Origin: Sthenelais limicola
Taxonomy: Eukaryota > Annelida > Polychaeta > Phyllodocida > Sigalionidae
Direction of reading: 5' to 3'
Assembly (NCBI GenBank): GCA_942159475.1
Contig: OW804096.1
Location: forward strand, 13,627,871 to 13,691,870
DNA length: 64,000 bases
Every line of letters starts with the position of its first letter. The stretch's first letter is position 1. This document shows, piece by piece, positions 1-11,223 of the stretch. Under the pieces are notes generated by a model, which did no database searches, was not told the origin of the DNA, and saw only the letters and a list, made by a program, of their open reading frames with translations. The position numbers and the translations under genes were made by a program.

Positions 1-120
1 GGGGTGAGGATATGGGTAGAATCAGTTGCCAGGTGATTCATCACACCCACCTGATGAATTTACCCCTCATAACCAATGCTGCAGATCTATATTTTAGTAG
101 AGAATGTAGGCCGAGCATTT

Positions 121-354
121 GGCTCAGATTTTCAGAAAATGTACAATTGGCAGATCAACACATTTTGTAAATTCTTCTAAATTAGACTGAAAATCATCAA
201 CACTAGGTATATTTGAGTGTATTTGGTATTGCCTTGATTCAAACAGTCTGTTTGGTTGTGTTGAACAGTATTTTGAACCTGATTTTTGTCTTAAATTAAG
301 GTTATTTGAGAGAATTGGTGAAGGTGAATTGTACATTTTCTGAAAACCTGACCC
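121..354 (+). mobile_element. Family A MITE, full copy (subfamily A4)
   Basis: Inverted ends GGCTCAGATTTTCAGAAAAT and its near complement close a non-coding interior. The flanks at 104-120 and 355-371 form an imperfect 17-bp direct repeat beginning ATGTAGGCC (3 mismatches), much longer than the 4-bp duplications of most copies. A4 interior has the CAAACAGTCTGTTTGG motif. Confidence 0.85.
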
Positions 355-371
355 ATGTAGGCCAAGCACCT

Positions 372-890
372 GTCTAGTACTCCTCAGCGAGCGGGCGAAA
401 ATACAAGAAATATGAGCTCCCATCCCCGACCATGACTTTGAAAGCTTTTAAAGATAACAAGGCCTAGTCCCTACCCAGAGGCTATCACCACACTATAGGC
501 AAAACCACCTTATAATGAAGATCTATCTCTGCATAAAACAGTGGTCGGTCAAAAAGTCAACGGCTGAATTACGTCCCCGGGCTCAGAAGCAAGTCCAATT
601 CATTGCAGTGAGACCTTAATCAGTGACCTCTAGAAACTGGGACGGTTAATACTCTCCAAGAAATGTAATCAAAAGAGGCCTCGGATCTTTTAGCTCTAAT
701 CTCTCTTCGGCACGTGATATTGCTGTTTTTAGATCAGGAATAGAAACCTGGTGAAATGGTTAATAGTCTTTTCAAAGAGGGGAACATTGATTCTAGATTA
801 GATGATGGGTGTTTTTGTGTGGCGTCTGTTCTAACCTTTGCTTTTTCCGGAGACAAAGAAGGATCTGATTCCATGTTATCTCTCCCTGCC
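372..890. other. No gene or repeat recognised
   Basis: Ordinary AT-rich sequence leading into the CT-rich tract. No ORF with splice support, no inverted ends and no match to the families of this window were seen. Confidence 0.5.
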
Positions 891-904
891 TTTGTGTAGT
901 GGTG

Positions 905-1525
905 CCTTTCAGGCTCTGTCTCTCTCTCTTTCTGTTTCCTTCTCTGTCCCTCTCTGTCTTTCCCCTCTCTCTCTTTCTCTGTCTCTCTCTTTCTGTGTCC
1001 TTCTCTCTCTCAGTCCCTTTCTCTCCTCTCTCTCTCTTTCTCTGTCTCTTTCTGTGTCCTCTCTCTGTCCCTTTCTCTGTCTCTCCCTCTCTCTTTCTCT
1101 GTCTCTCTCTTTCTGTGTCCTTCTCTCTCTCTGTCCCTTTCTCTCCTCTCTCTCTCTTTCTATGTCTCTTTCTGTGTCCTTCTCTCTCTCTGACCCTTTC
1201 TCTCCTCTATCCCTCTTTTTATGTCTTATTCTGTGTCCTTCTCTCTCTCTATCCCTTTCTCTCCTCTCTCTCTTTCTCTCTCTCTGTCCCTTTCTCTCCC
1301 CTCTCTCTCTCTCTCTTTCTCTCTCCCTCTGTCTCTGCCTTTCTCTGTCTCTCCCTCTCTCTCTTCATCTCTCTCTCTCTTTCTCGGTCTCGGTCTCTCT
1401 CTCTTTGTCTCTCCCTCTGTCCCTCTCCCTCTCTCTCATTCACCCTAGCTCAACCTCCGTCACAATTTCTGTTGATCGCTTTTTCCATCTGTTCTTTCTC
1501 TTTCTCTTTCCCCTTCTGTCTCCCC
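905..1525. repeat. CT-rich degenerate tandem tract
   Basis: The plus strand is almost pure pyrimidine, built from CTCT/TTTCTCTGTCTC units with higher-order repetition of a 'TTTCTCTGTCTCTxxTTCTGTGTCC' type block. Long Ser/Leu-rich open frames here simply read the tract and are not genes. Homopyrimidine mirror symmetry could allow triplex (H-DNA) structure; this is inference. Confidence 0.9.
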
Positions 1526-1540
1526 AAAACTAATCTAATA

Positions 1541-2611
1541 TAGTATATTAATTATACATTAATAAACTGTCAATATTTCACATCTCCCTTCCCTCACCTC
1601 CCTACCTCCTACCCCCTATAACATCCCCCTTAACCCACTCCTTCCATTGCTTACTGCAATCCTCACCGCCCATGGCAGGTGCCTAAATCTAGATGGATAT
1701 GATAATAATGATGAGGGCTGATGGGAGTCCTGATATGCTTATTATCTCCAATTATGTCATTGTCCTGTCAGAGAGAATGAGGACCGGGGCGTCATTCCCT
1801 TCTTAGAAAATCACAATCTGGGTTCACTTTGTGTTTCTGTATCCGGCTTCCCTTGGTTGTCAATGTCAGAATAATAAAGCCTGGTTATGTGGTGGGTTTA
1901 CAATGGCTATTCCTTCCTCATTGAATATATAGATGGAACCTAGCAAGGGGGAAGTCTGTACACTTGTTATTGACCGAGGGAGCGCGGGAAGTTAGAGGGC
2001 GTTAGCCTGAGATATTCTGTGCTCCCAAGGTACAGACTTCACCCGAGCTTTGTTCCATATTTATTACACCCCATTAATAAACAAAAAATATAAATAATTA
2101 AAAACAAAAGAAGTAATTTACGTTTTGGGCGGACCTACTTGTTGTATGTCCCCAGGGTGACATAACTCACATGTTATGCACCACTTTGACCAAGTGTGAC
2201 ATACAATGCTGAAGGTATAGGAAGCAACAGCACAGGGATGTAACATATATATGTACCTCAATCAGTTTAGTGCCTCTATAAATAATATGTGAGCCAGTTT
2301 GACAATTGCTTTAAATTACATGTATATATTTATTTATTGTGCATGCATCTCTCTTGAAGGGGTGCAATAAGTGGGGTGCTTTAAAAATATTCATATAGCA
2401 CGCGTACTATAAAAATGTAGTTGTCTAAAAATAGCTCTGACGTTATCTCCACATTTCCGCCGTCTTCGCGGAGACCCAAGGCTCTCCACGAAGCATGTAA
2501 ACAAATCCACAGGCATCTAGACAGAGTCAGTGGTGCTTGGACTATCTCTGATACTTGTTTCATACTTTTTCAGTGATATTTGATCAACCTTTATGCCCAT
2601 ATAATAAATAT
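1541..2611. other. Unique-looking non-coding stretch
   Basis: No repeat family or convincing exon was found. About 1,650-2,050 is less AT-rich and has homeodomain-like TAATxA sites and no low complexity, so it could hold conserved non-coding DNA; that cannot be judged without alignment. Confidence 0.3.
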
Positions 2612-2748
2612 AGAATGGAACTCACCGGCAATAATCGAAAATTTATTGGACTTGATTTGTCAACAAAAGCACTCTGCCTACGGCATCATGCTGATGCGGA
2701 CGAATCTTGTGCAATAAATTTTCGATTATTGCCAGCTCGTTCCATTCT
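2612..2748. repeat. Short imperfect foldback
   Basis: The left arm from 2612 (AGAATGGAAC, then GCAATAATCGAAAATTTATTG) is repeated inverted at the right end, closing with GTTCCATTCT at 2748. The centre is itself self-complementary around GGCATCATGCTGATGC. Consistent with a small foldback transposon or an RNA hairpin source. No target duplication was resolved. Confidence 0.6.
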
Positions 2749-3289
2749 CTCTCTTTATATATATATAATAACATATTTATACTGTATAGGATAAAATGCG
2801 ACTGAATAGATAAATACAAATACAAAATATACAGGTATGAATAAGGTGTCAATATTTTGAATTTTACCAGTATGTTTGTTATTTGGTGAAAGATAAAAGG
2901 GGATGAGAAGATGACAAGGTCGACTATGATCAGTAAAATAATATTGTCAAAAAAAACAAAAAGACAAAATATTGTCTTAGGTGTTGTCCTTCTGATTACT
3001 ACAATAGAGGTTATATTATAATCTGCACTAGAGTACTCTGCACTCTAAAATATATTTTGAGTAAATCTAGATTACTTTTACATAGAATTCTTTTTACTTG
3101 CTACCCTATTTTTCAATTTGAAAATAAAATGTATTAATAATAATATTTGTATTATATAGATGTAGTGTTGTATTATTTTTGCATTACAAGATAATCTTAA
3201 AACTTAAATTAGTTCGGTTTGATTTTTAAATTATGCTTAGATATTTAAGTTATTTATTTATTAGTTCAAAATACCAACTCGGGGTCACA

Positions 3290-4102
3290 TCGGCCTGATA
3301 TTTGACATCAACTCTACACTGTAGATTGAAACCTAATTGAAAACCTGGTAGCAGCCATTTACTTAATCCACACATACATGAACTTAAGGAAGTGAATCTG
3401 TAATTGATTCTAAAGGGCCTTAGGCTGATCTATCTTGTGAATTATTAACGCATTTCTAATGTGTTTGTTTACAGTTGGCTCGGGTTTTAAGCAAACTACA
3501 AGTCCAAAATGTATTTTAACCGTACGCACTTGAAGTGATATTTGACATTGGCGTACTGTAGATTGAAACCTAATAGGGGATTTGCATGTCCGCCATCTTG
3601 AATCTTTCACATGGAATTTTGGGAGTTATATATCAGTGTAAAATCAAAATAAAAAAACATGTTGTTTTCAGCATGGACTCATGTAAATATCCATGTGTTT
3701 TACATGATTCCATAAAGCAAGACTTCATCTTTTGAATTTTTTTTATTTTTTTTTAAACATATTTTGGTTTTTGTAGATACATGATAGCTATGATGAAGCT
3801 ACGGTATTGATGAAAAAATCCATGCATTTTTACTTTTATAAAAGTTTTGTTAAAATCATATTTGAACTGAACGCATCCCAGCATGCACTGTAATATACAT
3901 GCGCAGTGAGACTTATTGAAAAGCTGGTCGCCATTTCCTTAATTTTCACATACCGGAGTCTAAAGGTTGTGTTCCGGTTATTGATCTTAGAGGGCCTGAG
4001 GGTGATTTACCTTTAGTACATTATTAATGTATTCTTTACTTAGCTCCTAATGGGTTTGTTTACCGGTGGGTCGAGTTGTAAGCAAACTATAAATCCAAAA
4101 TG
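3290..4102. repeat. Local direct duplication split by a family B element
   Basis: A segment at about 3296-3510 (GATATTTGACAT ... TAGATTGAAACCTAA ... AAGCAAACTA ... TCCAAAATG) recurs, diverged, as 3536-3575 plus 3914-4102. The second copy is interrupted by a family B insertion while the first is uninterrupted, so the first acts as an empty-site reference. Confidence 0.65.
3576..3913 (+). mobile_element. Family B MITE, diverged copy
   Basis: Left end TAGGGGATTTGCATGTCCGCC follows the family B consensus. The interior keeps the 'CCATGTGTTTTACATG' and 'CATGCGCAGTGAGAC' segments of other B copies. The right inverted end is eroded. It lies in the second unit of the local duplication. Confidence 0.75.
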
Positions 4103-4103
4103 T

Positions 4104-4363
4104 GGGTCAGATTTTCAGAAAATGTACAATTAGCAGCTCTACAAATTTAGTGAATTCTGCTAAATTAAGCTGCAATTTGGCCAATAATAGGTAAATTCGA
4201 GTATATTTGGCATTGCATTGATTCTAGCAAACTGTTTGGTTAGGTTGAACTGTATTTTGAACTTTATTAATAAAGTTCAAAATACAGACAATTGTCGTCT
4301 GAAATTTGGGTTATTTGAGAAGATTGGCGAAGTTGAATTGTACATTTTCTGGAAATCTGACCC
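4104..4363 (+). mobile_element. Family A MITE, full copy (A1)
   Basis: Bounded by GGGTCAG and CTGACCC, with a perfect ATGT duplication at 4100-4103 and 4364-4367. The A1 interior carries GATTCTAGCAA. It is longer than usual because of a local inverted duplication around GAACTTTATTAATAAAGTTC. Confidence 0.92.
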
Positions 4364-4374
4364 ATGTACTCTTA

Positions 4375-4731
4375 TGTGATGCGTTTCAGGAAAATGAGTC
4401 ATATTATTGCAAAACTCCTATTTTTCAAAGTGTTTTATTCACAAGATGTCTTTCTGTGAATGTTTTTATTTTGGGGTGCTTAACGCTGTCTATAGCATGA
4501 ACACAAGTACCAAAATTCAAGACGGTGTATTAAATATATTTATGTATTTCTATGGTGACCTTATAGAGTATATTTAATTACTTTACTGGTTATTGCCCCC
4601 AAGAAATAGTGCAAAGCTTTTTTTCCAAAAACTGTTTACTATCATTGGAATCGTCCTGATCTTATCTTTTCAGATATAGTGATATCTCAAAATCCATTTT
4701 TTTTCGACTCATTCTCCTAAAACACATCACA
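4375..4731 (+). mobile_element. Family C MITE, full-length but diverged
   Basis: Ends TGTGATGCGTTTCAGGAAAA and AAAACACATCACA are flanked by TA on both sides. The interior includes the family segment CTGTTTACTATCATTGGAATC. Immediately downstream of the preceding family A element. Confidence 0.85.
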
Positions 4732-4733
4732 TA

Positions 4734-5308
4734 TTACGCATTTTTTTGCGGAATTTGTAAGCTGTAAGTTATGTAATCTCCTGTTTGTTGGGGTATTCTG
4801 AGTCGATTTCCAATGGTTTTCTTACTTTGGTTATTTTAGTTTCTGAGATCGCGGACATGTACAGAAATCACTAAGTTAAAAACTTAGAATAAAAACAAAA
4901 GTTAGGAGTTCGCTGTGAGTGTGTACCTGATGCCAGAAAATAAACTGAGTATAATACGGCACTCTACATACAGTTTGTTAGGCTTCTAGAGTAGAGACAT
5001 TGATGAACATATTACATCATAAATGACAGACATGACATGACAATATCATTTTATTTCTTATTTCTTTCTTTTTATAAAAGGCAACGCCCCAAAACATTCT
5101 TGAAGGAGAGCGCGTATTTTCATGTAACTGTTAAATATCTCTATTGGCCTTAAATTAATAATAAAAAAAATAAACTGAGGCATTTGATAAGGATAAACAT
5201 ATCAAGAGTGAGATACGTTGCATCCCCCACCACAAAAACTTTTCTTCTGTTCTTTTCGATCACATGTACAAGTCATTTGAAGAAAATTAATTTGGGAAGA
5301 TTTTGTCT
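4734..5308. other. AT-rich stretch, nothing recognised
   Basis: Poly-A/T rich sequence without ORFs, inverted ends or similarity to the other families seen here. Confidence 0.4.
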
Positions 5309-5415
5309 TGTTGTTTGTTGCTACAGGGCTTCATAAATGTCAACGTTTATATTGTTTGAGACCCGTCGAGCTCCTTCCTGCGATGGCTTCACTTATTATC
5401 GCTCAACGATATTTC
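5309..5415 (+). repeat. Family E fragment
   Basis: Shares GCTACAGGGCTTCATAAA and GATGGCTTCACTTATTATCG with copies near 9.36, 36.6, 41.6 kb and, inverted, 34.9 and 55.6 kb. Confidence 0.7.
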
Positions 5416-5506
5416 ATGGATTACATCTTGTCTGAGTGAAAATCTTATTTTTATTTTTAATGAGAAATTGATATTGAGAAGAGAATAAAGTTGCATATGA
5501 TATATT

Positions 5507-5775
5507 TATTATACACGCATTGCTCTGAAAACAACGTATCTAGAGTGATTTACGCATAGTATACGTATTTCACTAGTGATTTACGTGGGGTTGTTATGGC
5601 AAGCAATCTGGTTTTTTTACTAAGATTACCGGTAAAATTCAAATTTATGACTCGATTTGCTTCTATTTTCATTATTGAATCATGTATAATAAATCTGTTA
5701 ACTAATCAGTAGGTTGAAGGAGCAAGAATATTGCACAAGTTGCGTAGCAACGAGTGCAATTTTCTAAGCGAGTGA
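5507..5775 (+). repeat. Family D dispersed repeat, copy 1
   Basis: About 230 bp beginning TTATTATACACGCATTGCTC and containing ACTAGTGATTTACGTGGGGT and ATCTGTTAACTAA. A second copy at about 33.89-34.16 kb is clearly similar. No coding capacity; class unknown. Confidence 0.8.
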
Positions 5776-6122
5776 AGTACTTTTGGAGAAAGTTGACATA
5801 CATGTTCCCTTTTAGTGAACCCGGTCTCCTGTCTATCAAACCTAGTGAAACGGGCTTCACGATTACTCTGTTTTTGTTTCCCCATGTCTCCTATAGTCTG
5901 GACTAGATTGAATGATTATTCTTGCACTGCCCTATACTATACATGTATACACAGCCTATTTGTCGGCCTATTATCCAGTGTAATCCTTAATCCAGGCAAA
6001 TCACAGACGAGCCCACTGCAACATATATACATATAATCACTTGTAATTATGATGTACCGCTTCTTCATTACCTGCCTCAACAATCTCAACCGCCTCCCCA
6101 GGTGTACCTACTGGCAACATGG

Positions 6123-7060
6123 TAGGGGGGGGGGGGGCTAAAGGGGGCACTCTCCAAGGGGAGGGGCTAAAGGGGGCACTCTCCAAGGGGGGTGGGGCTA
6201 AAGGGGGCACTCTCCAAGGGGAGGGGCTAAAGGGGGAACTCTCCAAGGGGGGAGCTGAAGAGGGCATTCTCAAAGGGGAGGGGCTATAGGCAGCACTCTC
6301 CAAGGGGAGGGGCTAAAGGGGGCACTCTCCAAGGGGTGGCTAAAGGGGGCACTCTCCAAAGAGAGGGGCTAAAGTGGGCACTCTCCAAGGGGAGGGGCTA
6401 AAGGGGGCACTCTCCAAGGGGTGGGGCTAAAGGGGGCACTCTCCAAGGGGAGGGGCTAAAGGGGGCACTCTCCAAGGGGAGGGGCTAAAGGGGGCATTCT
6501 CCAAGGGGAGGGGGTAAAGGGGGCACTCTCCAAGAGGGGCTAAAGGGGGCACTCTCCAAGAGGAGGGGCTAAAGGGGGCACTCTCCAAGGGGAGGGGTTA
6601 AAGGGGGCACTCTTCAAGAGGAGGGGGGCTAAAGGGGGCACTCTTCAAGAGGAGGGGCTAAAGGGGGCACTCTCCAAGGGGAGGGGCTAAAGGGGGCACT
6701 CTCCAAGGGGAGGGGCTAAAGGGGGCACTCTCCAAGGGGAGGGGCTAAAGGGGGCACTCTCCAAGGGGAGGGGCTAAAGGGGGCACTCTCCGAGGGGGGG
6801 GGGCTAAAGGGGGCACTCTCCAAGGGGAGGGCTAAAGGGGGCACTTTCCAAGGGGGTTGGGGCTAAATGGGGCACTCTCCAAGGGGGGTGGGGCTAAAGG
6901 GGGCACTCTCCAAGGGGGGTGGGGCTAAAGGGGGCACTCTCCAAGGGGGGTGGGGCTAAAGGGGGTACTTTCCAAGGGAGGGGGGCTAAAGGGGGCACTC
7001 TCCAAGGGGGTGGGGCTAAAGGGGGCACTCTCCAAGGGAGGGGGGCTAAAGGGGCACTTT
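6123..7060 (+). repeat. G-rich 28-29 bp minisatellite (about 33 units)
   Basis: Tandem unit GGGGCTAAAGGGGGCACTCT plus CCAAGGGGA. Units differ by small changes such as AGGGG versus GGTGGGG junctions. Several runs of four or more G per unit occur on the plus strand, so G-quadruplexes are likely if it is single-stranded. The open frame on the minus strand at 6037-6303 reads the array. Confidence 0.95.
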
Positions 7061-7284
7061 AGTATCCATTACATACTGCTTTATCGATTTATTTGGTGTT
7101 TAAAGATTAATATGAAGTTTAAGTAACGACCCAAAGTAACTGAAGTGCAGCAAATATACCCCTCGTGTATTGAGTGAAACTGCCAATACTGGAGGTGTAA
7201 GTAGTGTAGAAAGAGTAGGCTGTGTGGACGGATAGTCCAACATCATGTTACACCAAGTAGTATAGAGAAAGTAGTTTGTGAACG

Positions 7285-7388
7285 TTAAAATGTACAAATA
7301 GCAGCTCTACACATTTAGCATATTCTGCTTGATTAAGACTACAAATGATAAATTGTATGTATATTGGGCATTATGTTGATCCAAGAGA
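7285..7388 (+). mobile_element. Family A fragment
   Basis: Starts AAAATGTACAAATAGCAGCTCTACACATTTAG as in the left part of family A and decays after the TTGGGCATTATGTTGAT segment. Confidence 0.7.
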
Positions 7389-8538
7389 TGTTTTTTTTTC
7401 ACGTTTTAAGAAATCTTTTATTCAGGAAACATCAGCAAACAGTCTCACAAATTCAGGTGATTTTCGTACTGCCCTGATGCCGACAGTCATTTAACAATTC
7501 ATTACAGGGAGAACGTATATTTATATATAGGAAAAATTAACTAATAGAGAGCGGTACATTCAGTTTATGACCGTATATAATACACAATATATGTGATGAT
7601 AACTTGGCGATATTTGATGAGTTTTTTTTAATGGGATGAAATGGGGGTTGATAGCTACAGCCTATTTATACAGTATCATCGTTTAATGGAGAGGGAGTAT
7701 GGTGAGGTTGGATTAATGACGACAGGAACCTTGACAAATTTATCATTTCCATGAGATTATTAAGATATATACAACGACATATAACAGATGAAAGAGAGAG
7801 AACAGTACTATAAGTATAAGTATAAGTATTGTATACGGAGGGACTTGCTATGACAGGAGAGGGGGGATTACAAGATGAATGATATTCCCCCCAAAAAATA
7901 GCAAATTTTACAATGAGTATATCATCAAAGAGGAGCAGTTGGACAGTGTTCTGAACCTCATTAGTGTACTAAATGTTTTGATTGATCTTTTATTTCACCG
8001 CAGTCGTTTATATTCTGTAACGAATAAGGAAATCAAAAGAGAATTAGAAATCTTATATTTATTTATCTTGTTTGTAAAGTTCTTCCTTTGTAACTATAAT
8101 GACAAAGTCAGCTGTAATTAAATATATATCTTACCTTTGCTATTGTAACTGGCAGTCTATGTTGAAGGTCTAGGAGTCTAGAATATAAAATCAGCTATTA
8201 AATACAAATTGGTTAATGTCGATTTGTTTTCTTGCACATTCTGTGCCTATCTGCTCTTAAATTATTAGAATATATACATTTTCGTATTGACCATGTAACA
8301 TTTAGACATAATATAACTATTTATAGTCTACTTTTTCACAGATCTCTCTTCTGTAGATTCACAAGATGGACTCCATCTCACTTGCACGACTTCAATACAC
8401 TTTTTCTCAGCCAGGGAGATCTAATTCACTTTGGCCGGCGACCATCGTGCTGCAACTCCGCCTACTTGGCAAGGCACTCCTCAGAATACCCCCTATAAAT
8501 GTCTTCTTGATCACTGACTTTGGGATGGGTATGTAGAT
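7389..8538. other. Non-coding stretch, low-level simple repeats
   Basis: AT-rich, with a short ATAAGT tandem run near 7,805-7,825. The ORFs at 7879-8121 and 8232-8498 have no splice signals or recognised residues and are judged random. Confidence 0.4.
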
Positions 8539-8758
8539 GGGTCAGATTTTCAGCAACCCTACACATTTAGGAAACTTTTTTAAATTAGGCTGAAAAATGA
8601 TGAATATTGGGAATATCTGAGTATATTCGGTATCGCACTGATTTAAAGTATCAGTTCTGTTATGTTAAACTGCATTTTGAAGCTTATTTCTGTCTTAAAT
8701 GTGGGTTATTTGAGAGGATTGGTGAATGTGAATCGTACATTTTCTGAAAGTCTGACCC
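8539..8758 (+). mobile_element. Family A MITE, full copy (A3)
   Basis: GGGTCAG...CTGACCC with a perfect AGAT duplication on both sides. A3 interior motif TATCAGTTCTGTTATGTT. The left subterminal TGTACAATT segment is deleted. Confidence 0.88.
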
Positions 8759-9207
8759 AGATGCTTTTGCCAGCAACCAAAAGATAGTACACAATTGACA
8801 ACCACATGAAAAGAATCCCTAAAGTCTAGAGTGAAGTATATGGTCAATGACCTCTGACCATCCCAAGGTCGTCGCTGAATGAGAGATGTCAGCGGGACGA
8901 ATGTCGTCTGCTTCCGGTTTATTAATGACGTCATGCAGAGTCATCCCGAGTGGCCAAGTCTCGCCAGAAACCACGTGTGCGTTGCCTCATTACCTCTAGC
9001 TAATCCAATTGTCTTAGAGCGGGATCTCACTCTCGCGAGATGGTGAGAGAAGTTGCGAGTGGAGACACCTACGAGTCGTTTCATGAACTAGGCTGGCCGG
9101 CTCAGGAATTACTGATGACTGGTGCTGTCTGCTGTACATATATTATACACGGGAAGGGACGAAGAGACTATCTAGATTATACATGGATCGGCTCTTCTAC
9201 AGATAAA
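8759..9207. other. No feature recognised
   Basis: Moderately GC-richer sequence around 8,930-9,080 with the short palindrome CTCTCGCGAGA. No gene supported. Confidence 0.35.
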
Positions 9208-9330
9208 TAACAGATTCTACTAGATTAAGACTGAAAATGATAATCAACTTACTAGGTTCATCTATGTCTCAATATATTTGTATTGCCTTGATATAACAAA
9301 TATGTCCAGTTATGTATTCAAACAATAAAT
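9208..9330 (+). mobile_element. Decayed family A fragment
   Basis: Retains AGATTCTACTAGATTAAG, an AATGATAATCAACTTACTAG-like segment and TGTATTGCCTTGAT in family A order, but both ends are lost. Confidence 0.5.
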
Positions 9331-9354
9331 ACGTTTACAGTATTGGAAATGATC

Positions 9355-9930
9355 TTTCCTGCGATGGCTTCACTTATTATGATTCACCAGCAACCGTTAT
9401 TTCTCGGCTGATTCGACTTCAAATTCTTGTAATAGAGTTAGAGTTAGTTTAGGGATTTAATACATTACATTGATGATGCTATTCTCAGTGACCCTGATTT
9501 ACTGTATACAAAAATCAGTCTATACTACTACTAGTGAAGGTAATAAGTATATATAGATAAACAGCAAAAGCAGGATTAACACATAACAGCAGCAGAATAT
9601 TGATAAATTCCGTCATATAATAACCTGCCCACACACAACCGATTTGTCCCCCGATTGCCCCCCGATTTTGGTCTCCTAATGAATCCTATATGACTTCATA
9701 TCATATCCTGGTTTATGTTTTTGAAATAGCCTTTTTTTTATTTTTTATTCAGCACATTTTCTGTAAACCATGATTAGAAATGAAATCTTAGGATTCATCG
9801 GAAGACCAAAATCGGGGGGCAATCAGGGACAAATCGGCTGTGTGTGGGCAGGGTTTAAGTCATAATATGAGGAAATTGGGTAAGATTGTCTTTGCCATAA
9901 TAGCGGAGAATGCGGCTTTAATAGATTAAT
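9355..9930 (+). mobile_element. Family E copy interrupted by a foldback element
   Basis: Contains GCGATGGCTTCACTTATTAT, TTCGACTTCAAATTCTTGTA, then AGCAGAATATTGATAAATTC and, after the insertion, TAAGTCATAATATGAGGAAA to GCGGCTTTAAT, colinear with the copy at 41.6-41.78 kb. The end AAAGCCGC/TTTAA resembles the TTAAAGCTGC start of copies at 34.87 kb. Confidence 0.65.
9624..9852. mobile_element. Foldback/TIR element with long arms, inside family E
   Basis: The left arm CCTGCCCACACACAACCGAT ... GATTTTGGTCT is mirrored by AGACCAAAATC ... GGGCAGG at the right end (arms of about 60 bp with a few mismatches). Host family E sequence resumes after it. No coding sequence; the target duplication is not clear (possibly TAA). 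Confidence 0.75.
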
Positions 9931-10099
9931 GTACGCTGAGAGGTCAGGTACAGGTATCTCTCGTTATGGCAAGGAGTCTGGGAGGCTAGATAGGACGATT
10001 ACACTAGATTAGATGATGACGCGGGACTAGTTAATCTGGCAGAAAGCCTTGATAGATTAGTCGCTTCCAAACTCCAGTGTATTCCTCCATTGCTTCTCT

Positions 10100-10596
10100 G
10101 GGTCAAGGCATCAAAAACTGTACAATTCGCTTTAACAATTCCTCTTAAATTACTCACATTTAAGACGAAAATACGGTTCAAAATTCAATTTGATACAACC
10201 GAACAGATTGTTTGAATATACAGAATATCAAATATACTCAAATATATTTTGTATTAGTGTCAGATTTTCATCAAATGTACAATTCACCTTTCCCAATCCT
10301 GTCAAAAAATCCAAATCTAAGAGAAAAATTACGTTCAAATTACAGTTTAACACAACGGAAGAGATATTCCTAATCAGCACAATGTCAAACATACAACTAT
10401 GTTTCGCATTATATAGCTTGGATATACATAGCATTTATAATTCTCCAGTCTAATTCAGCAGATGTTACCAAATTTGTAGAGCTGACGATTGTACAGTTTC
10501 GGAAGATCTGACCCATTAACCAGTTTTTAGCCTAATGTAGCAGAATTTACTATATGTGTAGAGGTTCCAATTGTACATTTTCTGAAAACCTGACCC
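10100..10596 (-). mobile_element. Family A MITE (outer copy of a nested pair)
   Basis: Left part 10100-10256 and right part 10515-10596 together make one A4-like copy in reverse orientation. They are separated by a second family A element. The left end is degraded (GGGTCAAGGCATCAAAAACT) and no clear target duplication is seen. Confidence 0.82.
10257..10514 (-). mobile_element. Family A MITE nested in another family A MITE (A5)
   Basis: Ends GTGTCAGATTTTCATCAAAT and GATCTGACCC, flanked by ATTA at 10253-10256 and 10515-10518, within the outer copy. A self-family insertion, showing at least two rounds of activity. Confidence 0.88.
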
Positions 10597-10762
10597 AGAT
10601 AGAGCAGGCCCGAATGGTAGCACCTGCCAGTGAGTGCCCACTCCTCTCTTTCTCTGATTGAAACGCCTCCATGTGTATCCCGATGGACCAAGTGATAAAA
10701 GTTAAACTCATGAAGTCAACTTTTGGAAGGGATTCACATGCTCTCGCTTCCTGTGCCTCTAA

Positions 10763-10806
10763 TAGGGGACTTGTGTTTCCACCATCTTGACTTATGATTG
10801 CTAATG
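10763..10806 (+). mobile_element. Family B left-end remnant
   Basis: TAATAGGGGACTTGTGTTTC then CACCATCTTGACTTATGATTG matches about 45 bp of the family B left end, then is lost. Confidence 0.55.
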
Positions 10807-10826
10807 AAATGAGATTATCTATATAT

Positions 10827-11062
10827 GGGTGAAATCGCAAGAAAATGTACAATTCGTCTTCACCAATCCTCTCAAAGAACCCCAATTTAAGACAAGAATT
10901 CGGTTGAAAAATCAGTTCAACATAACCGAACAGATTGTCTGAATCGATGCAATATGAAATATGCCCAGATATATCTAGTATTGACCTTTTCATCAGTCTT
11001 ATTTAGCAGAATTTACTAAATGTGTACCGCTGCCAATTGTACATTTTCTGACGATCTGACCC
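10827..11062 (-). mobile_element. Family A MITE, full copy, variant left end
   Basis: The left end reads GGGTGAAATCGCAAGAAAAT, a variant shared with the 57,015 copy. The right end is CTGACCC. ATAT duplication on both sides. Confidence 0.9.
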
Positions 11063-11223
11063 ATATAATGTATATTGTGTATCATATAATATGATATCTG
11101 AGATTGCCGTTTATAATAACATCAATTTATCTAATTTCTGTAAGAAGTGATTAATTGTAATAATGATCTCACTGAATAGTTTCATAACCTAGGCTTAGAA
11201 GTGAAAGATTTATTACACGAATA

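Noticed and set aside
838..1543. Ser/Leu-rich frames of 214-231 residues
   Set aside because: Compositional reading of the CT-rich tract.
10550..10993. 147-codon minus-strand frame
   Set aside because: It starts and ends within two family A elements and crosses a family B remnant; not a gene.
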